From the NCBI GenBank assembly GCA_949825065.1, contig OX463842.1, forward strand, positions 48,529,436-48,593,435: a DNA stretch of 64,000 nt. The letters run 5' to 3'. Below the pieces are notes generated by a model that had not been told where the DNA came from, made no database searches, and saw only the letters and a program-made list of their open reading frames with translations. This document shows, piece by piece, positions 21,335 through 31,958 of the stretch; the stretch's first letter is position 1, and each line of letters starts with the position of its first letter. The position numbers and the translations under genes were made by a program. The DNA comes from Odontocerum albicorne. Taxonomy: Eukaryota; Arthropoda; Insecta; Trichoptera; Odontoceridae.

Positions 21335-21520
21335 CTTCTTCTCAGTGTCATGTCAGGTCCCCTCAACGTTGAATATCAATTGAGAGTAGATATATTTGTC
21401 CCCGGCAGTCCGAAAAAGATCTCCAACGTCCCTTATGCCAGTCCAATCACGTATATTGCGGAGCCAGGAGATTTGCCTCCTGCCAACCCCTCTGCGGCTT
21501 TCTATTTTGCCTTAGATGAT
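21335..21520 (-). mobile_element. Family 3 LINE 3' fragment
   Basis: Inverse complement of the 3' coding end found at 47380-47560. The minus strand reads ARRG-GKRQIS-type sequence and then AGGCAAATCTCCTGGCTCCG, GATTGGACTGGCATAAGGGACG and a GTTGAGGGGACCTGACATGACACTGAG end. About 190 bases are left. Confidence 0.75.
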
Positions 21521-21594
21521 GATAATCACATGACTAATATATATTTTCTTGTTTCAAAACTACATTGCATTTATTATTTTACACTTTTGTTGTA

Positions 21595-21660
21595 TGTGGT
21601 ACCACTTAACGGTTTTTTTTTCCATGAAGTAATCTCTTCCAGCTTACTAAAACTTCATTG
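21595..21660 (-). mobile_element. SINE/LINE tail fragment
   Basis: CTTAACGGTTTTTTTTTCCATG and AGTAATCTCTTCCAGCTTAC resemble the antisense tail (GGCTTATTGCC..GCAATCTCTTCCAACCAAC). Confidence 0.35.
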
Positions 21661-22403
21661 ACTTGGCTTAATTATACTTTCCTTTCTCTTCCATGCTTCC
21701 CTCTCACATTTGAAAATTTCTTGCCAGTTTTTTCATAAATATTATATGATGTTTTTCAAAGTTCATAAAATTGCTATTTTCTATTTATTTAAACAAAGTG
21801 ACACGTGTCATATTCATACAGATGTAGAACTCACTTCTTTATCTACAAAAGCAAAAGAAAAACTACGTGAGTAGAAGAAGGCTTGACGTTGGATTTTCAA
21901 GAAAGAGAGAGAGTGACGTATGAAAATATCCAAGGGTAGAATTTCTATCGAAGTCTACCTAAAATATGCGCAAGAGATGCTGTTTGCATGTTAAATTTTT
22001 TTATTCAATTACTATTTTTCAGATGTAAATTTTCCTAATATTACACAGTAATTTAAAAAAAATTTACATTTTTACTACAATAATTAGAATTCGAAAAAAA
22101 TCACAGATTTATAAATAACTCAATGTTTTTTTATCAACTTTGAAATTTAATTGAGCAGTTTGCACAAAATATATAATATCAATGAATTTGATATAACTTT
22201 ACCATTATTTTTTTTTATTAAAAACCGAAACTTTAACAACAATCCTTATTGAGGACGTAAACCAGTGACTTCTAACCAGGATTCCGCGAATCATTGGGGT
22301 TCCACGAGCTGGTGTCTTGGATTCTTTAAAAGTTTGAAAACTGTTTCGAAAAAATGTATAAAGTGTCGCCTTTTCCGTGATAAAGTTAAACAAATAAAAC
22401 TAT

Positions 22404-22988
22404 TTATGTTTTAATGTAACCTATGAATAAATCAATGTTTTAATGTACCCTATGAATAAATCAATGTTTTAATGTAACCTATGAATAAATAAATGTTTTA
22501 ATGTAACATATGAATAAATCAATGTTTTAATGTAACCTATGAATAAATCAATGTTTTAATGTGACCTATGAATAAATCAATGTTTTAACGTGACCTATGA
22601 ATAAATCAATGTTTTAATGTGACCTATGAATAAATCAATGTTTTAATTTAGCCTATGAATAAATCAATTGTTTAATGTAACCTATGAATAAATCAATGTT
22701 TTAACGTGACCTATGAAAAAATCAATGTTTTAATGTGACCTATAAATAAATAAATGTTTTAATGTAACCTATGAATAAAACAATGTTTTACTGTGACCTA
22801 TGAATAAATCAATGTTTTAATGTAACCTATGAATAAATCAATGTTTTAATGTGACCTATGAATAAATCAATGTTTTGATGTGACCTATGAATAAATCAAT
22901 GTTTTAATGTAACTTATGAATAAATCAATGTTTTAACGTAACCTATGAATAAATCAATGTTTTAATGTGACCTATGAATAAATCAATG
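22404..22988. repeat. 29-bp minisatellite, about 20 copies
   Basis: The unit AATGTTTTAATGTAACCTATGAATAAATC is repeated head to tail; variants differ mainly at TAA/TGA/CGT. Spacers are absent, so this is not a CRISPR array. Confidence 0.95.
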
Positions 22989-23450
22989 AAGCGAAATCAA
23001 TCATTTATTTCCATTGCTACAAATCTATTTTATAATTCACACCGCTTTTAAATCTATTAATACAGATTCAAGTGTTAACCATATATCACCCCACTATTAG
23101 GCAAAAATGATTTTTTAATATGTCGAAATCTTCATTATCAAGTAATTTAGGAAAATAAAACGTAACTTAACAATTTTTTTGTAATTTATGAAAATAAAAC
23201 GCTTTTGTGCCTTATTGAAACTACTTGTATATAATTTCAATATATTTTATAAAAAAATAGTTTACTAATCCATCAAAATATTTAAATTTCATATGTTTTT
23301 ATCACAATTCTTCCAATTAATGTAGTATTTAAAAAGATTTCCATATGCGTTTTGTTCAGAAATTAATGAATTTTGATAATATGCTGCTCTTCCTACCAGG
23401 GGTTTTGGTTTCAATTGCTGTTGGTATCAAAAAGAAAAGCAAGTCTATGT
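22989..23450. other. No recognisable feature
   Basis: AT-rich DNA without coding frame or shared repeat. Confidence 0.4.
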
Positions 23451-23458
23451 CTGATTAA

Positions 23459-24095
23459 CCCTTCCTTCTCTGTGATATGTAACTAGTAAACATCGCTTCT
23501 AAAAACTTTAATATCTCTATAAATGTAATAAATACCGGGTTCAGATTTTTGGTATTCCACCGTAATACGAGTACATTTACGCATTGAAGGAAAAAATAAT
23601 ATTAATTATATTGTAATTAGCACTTATCGGCCACATAAGAGATATTTTATGAAAATCGGGAATAAATTCACCAATACAATAAAACATGTGCCGATGTGTG
23701 ACGTAGGTATATTCATTCTAAAAAACCGCCATGGGTGAGGAAGCGACGCTATTCACGTCTCACTATCACTCTATTTCGGTATATGGAGATTCAAGAAATA
23801 GAATCTCAGTTCGCAGTTGTGTTTCTTCCTTCGAGGTACAACACTCCGAGACCGAGTCCCGTCTCAGATCTCAGTAGCCCTCGGGCATCCATTTGAGGTG
23901 GTCTCTTTGCCAGTTTTGTGAATGTCGGCCGATGTTGTTTTCATGTTTTCAGCAATTGAATTTCAATTATTATCACTTTTGACTTCAAATTTAATTAATT
24001 TAAGCGATTTGCTATGAATACTCTTAATTTTCCGATTTTGTATTGAATACACAGCACCGAAACGCGCGGAATTTTTTAGCACAGGAAAAGAAAGG
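23459..24095 (+). mobile_element. TTAA-flanked MITE, full-length copy (637 bp)
   Basis: Bounded by TTAA at 23455-23458 and 24096-24099. Left end CCCTTCCTTCTCTGTGATAT; right end on the minus strand CCTTTCTTTTCCTGTGCT, an imperfect inverted repeat of about 18 bases. The inside is non-coding. TTAA targets with CCC-type ends are the signature of piggyBac transposons, so this is most likely a piggyBac-derived non-autonomous family. Other copies lie at 5728, 28044 and 36887. Confidence 0.85.
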
Positions 24096-24594
24096 TTAAA
24101 GTCCTCGCCTATTAACAATGTTCTCACAATGTTGTACTAAGAGTTAATATCTCGATCTAATGTTTCGTTTTCCGAAAGCTTGATTAATCGGGCCGTAGAC
24201 AATATTGTATTTCAGCTACACTCTTCAATATGTCAGCATAACCAATTAAGGAGAACAACACCAATGAAACAATTAAAATTTAGCTAGAGGTACCTAGATA
24301 TTTTACAAAATATTTTAATTGTTGGTCCGAATATTAAAAGGTTGGGTATCCCTAGCATACACGGTGACAGTCTAAATAACGGTTTATCGCAGCTTGAATC
24401 AATGGGATTTGGATTAGCATTTAACTGCTAAGGGATCTTTATTATATGACGTACAATTGATATTGTATTTTAGTATGTACATACATAATTACTGGAATTG
24501 AGATATTCATCATTATTTGATGTGTTATGTCTAACTTAATGGCTTAATTATTATTGGAATCTGAACTTTAATGTGATTAAGTATTATTGTATTG

Positions 24595-24695
24595 TATTAA
24601 ACTTATGTTATATACTCGTATATACAGTACAACTTGGTGGGCTTAATATCATAGGGCAATATCTTCCAAATCAAACAGAAATATATTAAAAGAAC
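24595..24695 (-). mobile_element. SINE/LINE tail fragment
   Basis: TATACAGTACAACTTGGTGGGCTTAATATC..GGCAATATCTTCCAAATCAAACAG is the antisense SINE tail. No tRNA head follows, because an RTE copy starts at about 24700. Confidence 0.6.
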
Positions 24696-24699
24696 TTCA

Positions 24700-25365
24700 T
24701 GTCTCTTCTCCCTGGCTCCATCCCAACTCACTGTCTGCGAAGACTGTTGGGGTCAACTATCCTCGTCCTCAGGTTGTATGCTCTTCTTGTTCCGGACTAC
24801 GTCCCCCAGGCCGTGCCTCTGCATCAGGATATCTTTTTGCACCACCCATGAATTCTTTGGTCTTCCTCTGGATGTTATTCGAGGAAGATCCATGGAGATT
24901 GCCTGCTTCACGATGTGATCGGATACTCTGCGTCTAACGTGCCCATACTATCTCAATCGCCTCTCCTCCATCTAACTGTTGATGTCTGTAACACCACGCT
25001 TCCACGAATACGTGAGTTTTTTATTTTGTCTCTTAGGGACACACCAGCTGACCATCTTAGCATGCGCATTTCAGCAGTTTCTAGTTGCCTAGAGTAAGAG
25101 TTATACATCATCCAGTATTCGGAGCCATACAGGAGTGCGAGTTTGACAATCGTTTGGTATACTTTTCCTTTTAACTTTACTGGCATTTTCGGATCACATA
25201 GAATACCCGTAATTGATCTAAACTTCATCAATTCCACACTAATTTTGTGTCACATCTGCTGCACATCCTCCATCGCTATGGATGAGTGCCCCAAGATACT
25301 TAAAGGAGTCACAATTTGGTAATGTTTCTCCATTCATTTGCATTAAAAGAACTTCATGTGTGAAA
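24700..25365 (-). pseudogene. RTE-like LINE, C-terminal region
   Basis: The minus strand, from 25365 down, reads HEVLLMQMNGETLPNCDSFK, YLGALIHSDGG, then after a frame break KFRSITGILCDPKMPVKLKG, LYGSEYW, RQLETAEMRMLRWSAGVSLR and DKIKNSRIRGS. In the intact family this stretch follows the YADD reverse-transcriptase core and leads to a RRLRWYGHV segment. The last part is frame-shifted. The reverse-transcriptase catalytic core and the 5' endonuclease are missing. A family 4 fragment adjoins at the 5' side. The RTE clade is my recognition of the protein, not a search result. Confidence 0.85.
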
Positions 25366-25660
25366 AATAAATTACCCCATGTGTTCTTCTTAGAGCACGC
25401 ATTTCTACAACATTTATTCAGTAATTTTTCCATGTCTACGTTTTACTCTTGTACATCAAATGTACTAAAATACTTTTGTGAACTATCGTATTGGTACATT
25501 ATGATCCTATCCGATTCGAAAATGTATGTTTTAGAACCACATCGACTTGTTTCCTATCGCTACACATCGTTCGATATCCATCGTAAGTCTTCCTTATAAG
25601 AAAATACTACCTAAATTGTATATTTCTCAACTTATCCAAATTTTTCATAACTTCTTACAT
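25366..25660 (-). mobile_element. Family 4 LINE fragment
   Basis: AGAGCACGCATTTCTACAACATTTATTC, CTTGTTTCCTATCGCTACACATCG and CTCAACTTATCC occur in the same order at 16235-16700, 43010 and 56400. Confidence 0.6.
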
Positions 25661-25676
25661 TTACCTATATATATAT

Positions 25677-26010
25677 ATTGTTTATAGTTAATGCATTAAC
25701 GTTGTGGAGGTTTATAGACATTGTAATTTATTTTATGAAACACTGTTTATTCCACTTTTTGTAACGGTATAACCCTACCGGTTTCAAGGTGCACACCTCA
25801 TCTTTACGGGAGCACAAACAAGACTAAATTCTGTTCGAACTGGTACCGATATACACGTACCTATCAACGGTTAGGGACATTCGGGTTGGGGACTGAGGGC
25901 TGAGGGAGACATAGGACGATTTTGGCCAGCAGCGGAGATATTTTTGGGACATATGTGTTTACCAGATGTTCTCCCGGGTGTGGTGTGAGGACTGTGTTTG
26001 GTGAAGTGCA
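25677..26010 (-). mobile_element. Penelope-like element 3' end (copy B)
   Basis: Starts with the antisense 3' terminus (TTGTTTATAGTTAATGCATTAACG), then ACCCTACCGGTTTCAAGG, GGGAGCACAAACAAGAC and GAACTGGTACCGATATACACG. It continues into the antisense coding end (GATTTTGGCCAGCAGCGGAGATATTTTTGGG). It is the same region as copies A and J, in single orientation. Confidence 0.8.
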
Positions 26011-26089
26011 TACTTCGCGTCCTCGAGATTATAAATTCGCGACATATCATGCTTTATGAAACACGTGCCCTCGGTTAGTTACTGGGAAA

Positions 26090-27090
26090 AATATTTTAGT
26101 ATATTTTTTTAATAATTACTGTCGGTAAGATTAGGCCAACGAAAAAGGGATCACTTAGGTGGTCGCTTCGGAGCACAAGACCCTATCCCTAATTGTAAAG
26201 AATTCCTTGGTCATTGTCTGTTTAAAAATAAAAAGGGTCTATAATAAAATCTACTTCGTTTGTTTTCAATTGTAAGGCCAGCGGTGACGGCTAAAGGAAT
26301 AAGACCTAAGAGTAAACTAATAAAACCTTCTTGTGAGAAGACAAGAGCGAAGCATCATAAAAATCCATACGGGCCAAGATAAAGTAATAAAAACCGTCTA
26401 GACTACATACCCTTCTTGCTGAATTCTAAAGAATACCGATCTCAATTGTCATTTAAAAATAAAGTCTCATGTCTACGACGGTTACTATGTGAAACTAGTA
26501 TTTCTAAGTGAGATGGAAGACATGTAGCTTCTCTTTCTAGCGATGTGGCTATAAAAGAGGAGAAATTCACGGGCAGTCCTTTTTTTGGGACCAGACTCGA
26601 AGCGGTTAAGACGTCTCTCCAGAAACGGTGTTTGTACGGAAGACTGCCAGACTCGTTTTCCTCGTATATCACAGAACTTCAGGACTCCATTTTCAATTAT
26701 CGGTGAATATCATTCCTTTTATTTTAATGCTGGATTTCGTCCCCACGTTAAACCCTCGATCAAATTAAATTCAAATTGTTATTGAAATCTCCCTCGCTAA
26801 TTGACAACACAATCTTTGTAGCCAACTTTAAACTTTTTTTTCTTGACATTCGTTCAAGTTTTTTTTATATTTTTTTTTTTTTTTCTTTTTTTTCCATAAA
26901 ATAATAAACTGTTTTGTTTTAAAATTATACTTTGTTTAATTGTGTCACCTTGTCCCCCTGAGAGTTGATAAAGAGTTACTCAGAGTTACAGCAATCCAAC
27001 GAATCCCTGAGATTTAAAAAGTACTTGCCTCTTTAAGAAGCCGGCGGAGCTGAACGGGCGTGTCACACCTCGTATGATGGTAATGTGTTA
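26090..27090. other. Unclassified; possible LTR-like sequence
   Basis: 26550-26670 has GTGGCTATAAAAGAGGAG, a TATA-like box, followed by GGGACCAGACTCGAAGCGG. 26940-27070 is GC-richer (AGCCGGCGGAGCTGAACGGGC). The composition looks like retroviral-type LTR and leader sequence, but no paired LTR, primer-binding site or target duplication was found. A 76-codon minus-strand frame at 26442-26672 has no recognisable domain. Confidence 0.25.
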
Positions 27091-27099
27091 TAACTGATT

Positions 27100-27393
27100 T
27101 ATGTATTGAAATGTGCACATCTTATTATTGTTTCTAAAATAGGAAAGAGGTTCGACAGTACTGACTTAGAAATTTCTAAGGCCTCTAATCTGTCCAATTT
27201 ATTTCCGTTACTACTGATATGCAAAGAATTTGGCATCATCGATAGAAAAAGTGTGGTTTTCACGGTGACAATGATTAGCCATTTCAGAATAAATTAGAGG
27301 ATTTGTTAAGGCGGATTTGTGTTCACGCAATCTCTTTTTAAAGGATCTTCCTGTCTTTCCTATATATAAATTATCACAGTCAGCACATAAAAG
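27100..27393 (-). pseudogene. Penelope-like GIY-YIG endonuclease remnant (copy C)
   Basis: The minus strand from 27388 reads LCADCDNLYIGKTGRSFKKR, LREHKSALTNPLIYSEMANH and CHRENHTFSIDDAKF, then after a frameshift LHISSNGNKLDRLEALEI. The YIG motif followed by TGRSF..R..EH is the GIY-YIG nuclease core of Penelope-like elements. The paired CxxC and histidines match their family-specific zinc-type motif. This nuclease nicks target DNA during retrotransposition. The upstream reverse transcriptase is absent. At 27394 the text switches to the opposite strand, to a sense 3' end. Confidence 0.85.
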
Positions 27394-27525
27394 TTATCAG
27401 TACCAGTTCGAACAGAATTTAGTCTTATTTGTGCTCCCCTAGAGATGAGGTGAAAGCTTTGAAACCGGTAGGGTTATACCGTTACAAAAAAGTGGAATAA
27501 ACAGTGTTTGATAAAATAAATAATA
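27394..27525 (+). mobile_element. Penelope-like 3' end, inverted to its neighbour (copy C)
   Basis: GTACCAGTTCGAACAGAATTTAG, TGTGCTCCCCTAGAGATGAGG, GAAACCGGTAGGGTTATACCG and AACAGTGTTTGATAAAATAAA are the sense 3' end. The immediate left neighbour is the antisense GIY-YIG fragment, so the junction is head to head, as in copies A, E and F. Confidence 0.8.
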
Positions 27526-27539
27526 TTTATTCCATTTAC

Positions 27540-28039
27540 TTTATCTTTCACATTTTTCTATCACCATACTTCGCAACGTTCTTTCTCAAATCAGTAGTTC
27601 TTACAATAGCTATTATTACCAAATAATTACTTCATACACTTTTGTATAAAAAAAAGAACAGTTTTAGAAAGCATTCCAGATTGTTTTCTACCAAAAAAAC
27701 CTTTTGCTGTATTACGGCGCATAAAGCCGTTCGTTTTTATCCGGCCTAATGGGGGTGGCATATGTTCTCCGACGCATCAGCCTCTGCAAAAAGTTCCACT
27801 TTCTGCAACTCCGAGAATACTAAGCGATTTTCGCTTACCTACCAACTTCTCGCATAAGGATAATCGAAGATTAATATCGCACTTTAGTTGCAATTACGGA
27901 ACTCAACAGAAGGAAGAACATACGAGTATTTCTTTTATTTCTCCTTCAATTTTACTAAACGATATTTTAATGATTTATTTTGATATTTTGTTTTTGATCG
28001 CCTCGTTATATCGTCTCTCCTTAGCTACGAAAGGCTTTA
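27540..28039. other. Mostly unique DNA
   Basis: 27540-27610 resembles antisense family 4 text. 27700-27900 is GC-richer and matches nothing in the window (GGCCTAATGGGGGTGGCATA). No coding frame. Confidence 0.3.
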
Positions 28040-28043
28040 TTAA

Positions 28044-28328
28044 CCCTTCTTTCCCTGTGATGTGTTACTAGTACACATTGCTTCTAAAAACTTTAATATC
28101 TCTATAAATATAATAAATACTGGGTTCAGATTTTAGGTATTCCTCTGTAATACATTTACGCATTGAATGAAAAAATAATATTAATAATAATTAGCACTTA
28201 TCGGCCACATCAGAGATATTTTGTGAAAATCGGAAATAAATTCACCAATACAATCAAACGTGTACCAATGTGTGACGTAGGTATATTCATTCTAAAAACC
28301 GCTATGGGTGAGGAAACGACGCTATTCA
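28044..28328 (+). mobile_element. TTAA-flanked MITE, 5' part
   Basis: Preceded by TTAA (28040-28043) and identical in order to the left 280 bases of the 23459 element. It is cut at about 28330 where Penelope-like sequence begins. Confidence 0.8.
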
Positions 28329-28331
28329 CGT

Positions 28332-28609
28332 ATTTCGAACTGGTACCGATATACACAGAAGTCAGTACATCGATTGGAACATCTGGTGAACAGTTATATC
28401 CCAAAAATCTCTCCGCTCTTGGCCGAAATCGTCCCGTGTCTTTCTCACCCCTCAGCCCCCAACCGTTGAAGCGTGTATATCGGTACCAGTTCGAACAGAA
28501 TTTATTCTTGTTTGTGCTCCCTTGAAGATGAGGTGAAAGCCTTGAAACCGGTAGGGTTATACCGTTACTAAAAAGTGAATAAACAGTGTTTGATAAAAAT
28601 AAAGTACAA
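28332..28609 (+). mobile_element. Penelope-like 3' end (copy D)
   Basis: Begins with GAACTGGTACCGATATACACAG and then runs in sense (CCCAAAAATCTCTCCGCTCTTGG, CTGAAGATGAGG variant, GAAACCGGTAGGGTTATACCG) to ATAAAGTACAA. It closely resembles the right half of copy A. Confidence 0.8.
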
Positions 28610-28703
28610 ATTCAGTATTCAGTTACCATAACGATATTTAATTACATATAATAAACTAACGTACTGAAATACCATTACTAAAATACAAATTTGCCATTTT
28701 GAT
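28610..28703. repeat. Duplicated flank of copy A
   Basis: Matches 10251-10345 nearly base for base, outside the Penelope-like element. The target word ATTCAGTATTCA of copy A is present here once (28610-28621). Confidence 0.9.
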
Positions 28704-28868
28704 TTTTATCAAACACTGTTTATTCCACTATTTTTTGACGGTATAACCCTACCGGTTTCAAGGCTTTCACCTCATCTTCAGGGGAGTACAAACAAGACTA
28801 AATTCTGTTCGAGCTCGCTGAAAAAACCGTTACAAAAAAGTGGAATAAACAGTGTTTGATAAAAATTA
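28704..28868. mobile_element. Penelope-like inverted mini-copy (copy E)
   Basis: An antisense 3' end (CAAACACTGTTTATTCC, ACCGGTTTCAAGGC, TTCTGTTCGAGC) meets at about 28815 a sense 3' end (ACCGTTACAAAAAAGTGG, ACAGTGTTTGATAAA). The whole forms a 165-base hairpin. Confidence 0.8.
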
Positions 28869-29284
28869 ATTACAAAATTTATATTATTTCGATTAAACTT
28901 CTGCATTAGGCAAGGAGTTTTCATCGAGCTAATATTCGCTCGTCCATTTCTGTATTGCATATTCAAACCCGTACCACAGAGAAATATCTAAACGTCAGTT
29001 CACCAGAGATTTCCACGCGTAGCGTTAGGGCTGACCCCTAAAATAATCTCTTTCTGGAACATATAAAATCACTTAGTACTGCTTCCTGTCAGAGCTCAAG
29101 GCTTTTAACCTCAAAAATTAAACAAATGTAGCGTTTTAAGAGTGGATTTCTTATTGTTTTCCTAATTTTCAGATGTACTATGATTTTTTTCAGCAAAAAA
29201 TAGTCTTAGAGAATTAAAAAAGTTTTTGAATGAAAATAATAAAAATCAATTGTAATTTGTTCAACAAAACAATATTTTCTACTT

Positions 29285-29625
29285 ATGATTATATTATGAC
29301 CCTACCGGTTTCAAGGTTTTCGCCTCATCATCAGGGAGCACAAACGAGACTGAATTTTGCTTGGACAGGTCCGATAGACTACTTGCATCTAACGGAAAAA
29401 AAGTGTTAGTTGTGGATGGAGGGAGACAGGAGATGACTTCGGCAAGCGACGGTGAGACCTTGGGGATATACATGTTAACCAAGTGTTCATCTTGATGATG
29501 ATGTGAAAACATTGAAACCAGTAGTAGGGTACCATTATTAACGGAGAAAAAAAAAACGATGTTTTATTAAACAAATTACAATGCCTTGAAACCTTCACAG
29601 TGCTGTGTTAATGCTTTAACTTCAA
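29285..29625. mobile_element. Penelope-like inverted copy (copy F)
   Basis: The antisense part 29299-29490 codes on the minus strand for IPKVSPSLAEVIS and PDDEAKTLKPVGS. The sense 3' part at 29495-29600 carries TGATGATGTGAAAACATTGAAACC. This is a diverged subfamily: the motif reads CTGATGATGAGGCGAAAACC where other copies have CTGAAGATGAGGTGAAAGCC. Confidence 0.75.
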
Positions 29626-30747
29626 GTAATATAATCATAATACTTTTTATAATTTATTGCAGCAAGTATGTGCAATGTAACACAATCTATACAAAAATAA
29701 ACGTACGCTGTGAAAGAAAAGTTCACTTTTTGCAACAATACTTATATATTAATCTAATTGCTATCTAAATTCTCCAATGAGTTATAAGTTCACATTACCA
29801 TACACGCTTATGTTTTCTTCATATGCATTGCCTCAGAAGTGCATCATAACCTGATAGACGAACCTGAGCATACATTTCTGAAGCACTACAATGCTTGCTC
29901 TACAATGATTCACTACAGCTAGTCCAAATATGAGTTGGTTTGCATTATGATACTTGTAATATAATATACTTGCTGTTTATTAAACATTTTCACGTGTAAT
30001 TTACTCTAAGTTCTCTTGAGTACAATGCTATGAAAATATACCTGAAATGGTCGCTTCTTAATTCCTTCCATTAATGCATTTTAGATTTGTGTCAATTTAG
30101 GTTACTAATGAGAATTTTTTTACGAAATTTCCTTAAAAATGCACAGCAACGCAAAATAGGGGATCATTGTGTAAATATCTTAAGAAAAGTCCTGAAGTGC
30201 AACAATATTCATCCCCTTAGCAAAAAGTAAAATTATCTTCTCAAGGGTTGAGAGTTGAAGGTGGTTGGGTACACGCAGCCATTTCAAAACCGCGTATTTA
30301 ATGATGAAAAGCGAGCAGTTATTCAAATATTGAGCGAGGGCGGTGAAAGAAATTGAAAAGAGAAATATACTCTTTATCGCCGGAGAAGAAGAAAAATGAA
30401 ATGAGAGATGAAAAATGACGTTTAGCCGAAGGAGAAACGGACGGTGGGATGAGTTAAAAAATTACGCCTGAGGTAGATAAATATTCGCCACAAAGTACTG
30501 AAGTCAAACACTATTCGCCACAAAATTCCTTTATTTTCCGTACCGAGGCAGACTGGAGACTCAGAGAATTATTTGACTCGAAATGTATGGATGAGAATGC
30601 AAATTGAATTTGATTTAAATGTGCTGCCTAATTTTATGAAATCTTCCTTGAATTTACATTGAAATTCAGTAAAACTGTTGTTGTATTTGATAAACTCAAC
30701 AATACCTTTTTTACACATGACTACTAAAACAAATGAATAATTATCGT
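29626..30747. other. No mobile-element match
   Basis: AT-rich. 30240-30560 is purine-rich (GAAGAAGAAAAATGAAATGAG) and contains CTTTATCGCCGGAG. Short words such as TATTCGCCACAAA occur twice, at about 30481 and 30513. No gene recognised. Confidence 0.35.
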
Positions 30748-31125
30748 CATACCATTTTCTTATTGGGTAAGACAGGGAGAACATATCTACATACCATTTT
30801 CTTATTGGGTAAGACAGGGAGAACATATCTACATACCATTTTCTTATTGGGTAAGACAGGGAGAACATATCTTCATACCATTTTCTTATTGAATAAGACA
30901 GGGAGAACATATCTACATACCATTTTCTTATTGGTTAAGACAGGGAGAACATATCTTCATACCATTTTCTTATTGGGTAAGACAGGAAGAACATATCTTC
31001 ATACCATTTTCTTATTGGGTAAGACAGGGAGAACATATTGTCATACCATTTTCTTATTGGGTAAGACAGGGAGAACATATCTTCATACCATTTTCTTATT
31101 GGGTAAGACAGGGAGAACATATCCT
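30748..31125. repeat. 42-bp minisatellite, 9 copies
   Basis: Nine 42-base units starting CATACCATTTTCTTATTGGG. Because 42 is divisible by three, long open frames appear on both strands (HTIFLLGKTGRTYL and MFSLSYPIRKWYED). They are artefacts of the repeat. Confidence 0.95.
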
Positions 31126-31585
31126 CAATTATAAATCACTATAAAATAACCATAAAGTTCTCAAAAAATCCAATTTTTGTTCTATTTAAGCGTTTTTCCA
31201 CTAAAAACAAATCTAAGTTCTTTACCTCTATAAAATAAGTATTCGACATTTACGTAAGTCTGCTTGGTAAAGTTTGGTAATATTTTGTGGTATACATACA
31301 TAACATATATTGAACTTAAATATACATATAATAATTTTAAAACAATGACTGTAATTTATTATTACTACTGCTTTTTGTATCTTCATGTTAGTTTAAGATA
31401 AAGTTTTGTATTTTTTGTCAATAATTTTAAGTACTTGTATGTATAACCTGCCACATGTTCATTTGTATATAAAGACACTGTTGTGTCGTTAATTAAATAA
31501 ATAAAATATAAATAAAAAATATAAAATATAAACTACGACACATTTTTCGCTTCTGTTACGTCCATATTAATATTTTCTAAATTTT
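31126..31585. other. No recognisable feature
   Basis: AT-rich DNA; nothing seen. Confidence 0.4.
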
Positions 31586-31587
31586 GT

Positions 31588-31915
31588 ATATTATTTATAG
31601 TTAAAGCGTTAACTCTGTGGAGGTTTTAAGACATTAAATGTATGTTTCATAAAACACTGTTTTTTTACTTAAGATATTGGAATTACCCTACCGGTTTCAA
31701 GGTTTTCCTCTCATCATCATGATAACGCAAACAATATTGAACTGTATTCGAGCTGGCACCGACGTCCTAAACATTTGGATTGGGAATTGTGGGTGGAGGG
31801 AGGCAGAAGATTTGACAAGCAGCGGTGAGATCTTGGAAACGTATAGTATGTGTTGACCAGGTAGGTGTTCATCCCAATGCACTGATTTTGATAACTTGAT
31901 TGATACACTTTTATA
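31588..31915 (-). mobile_element. Penelope-like element 3' end (copy G)
   Basis: Antisense 3' terminus (ATTTATAGTTAAAGCGTTAACTC), ACCCTACCGGTTTCAAGG and a coding end in which the minus strand reads NQCIGMNTYLVNTYYTFPRS-type text. It belongs to the diverged subfamily of copy F. Confidence 0.7.
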
Positions 31916-31958
31916 CATGACAGAAACCCCCCAGGTTGTACTGTATTCAACAGAAGTT
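31916..31958 (+). mobile_element. SINE/LINE tail fragment
   Basis: CCCCCCAGGTTGTACTGTATTCAACAG matches the SINE tail at 18722-18750. The family 1 LINE is inserted right after it. Confidence 0.55.

Noticed and set aside
22404..22988. CRISPR array
   Set aside because: The 29-bp units are contiguous with no unique spacers, no cas genes, and the DNA is eukaryotic.
30733..31134. Repetitive protein HTIFLLGKTGRTYL and its antisense counterpart
   Set aside because: A 42-bp minisatellite is divisible by three and is open on both strands; there is no start context, domain or flank supporting a gene.
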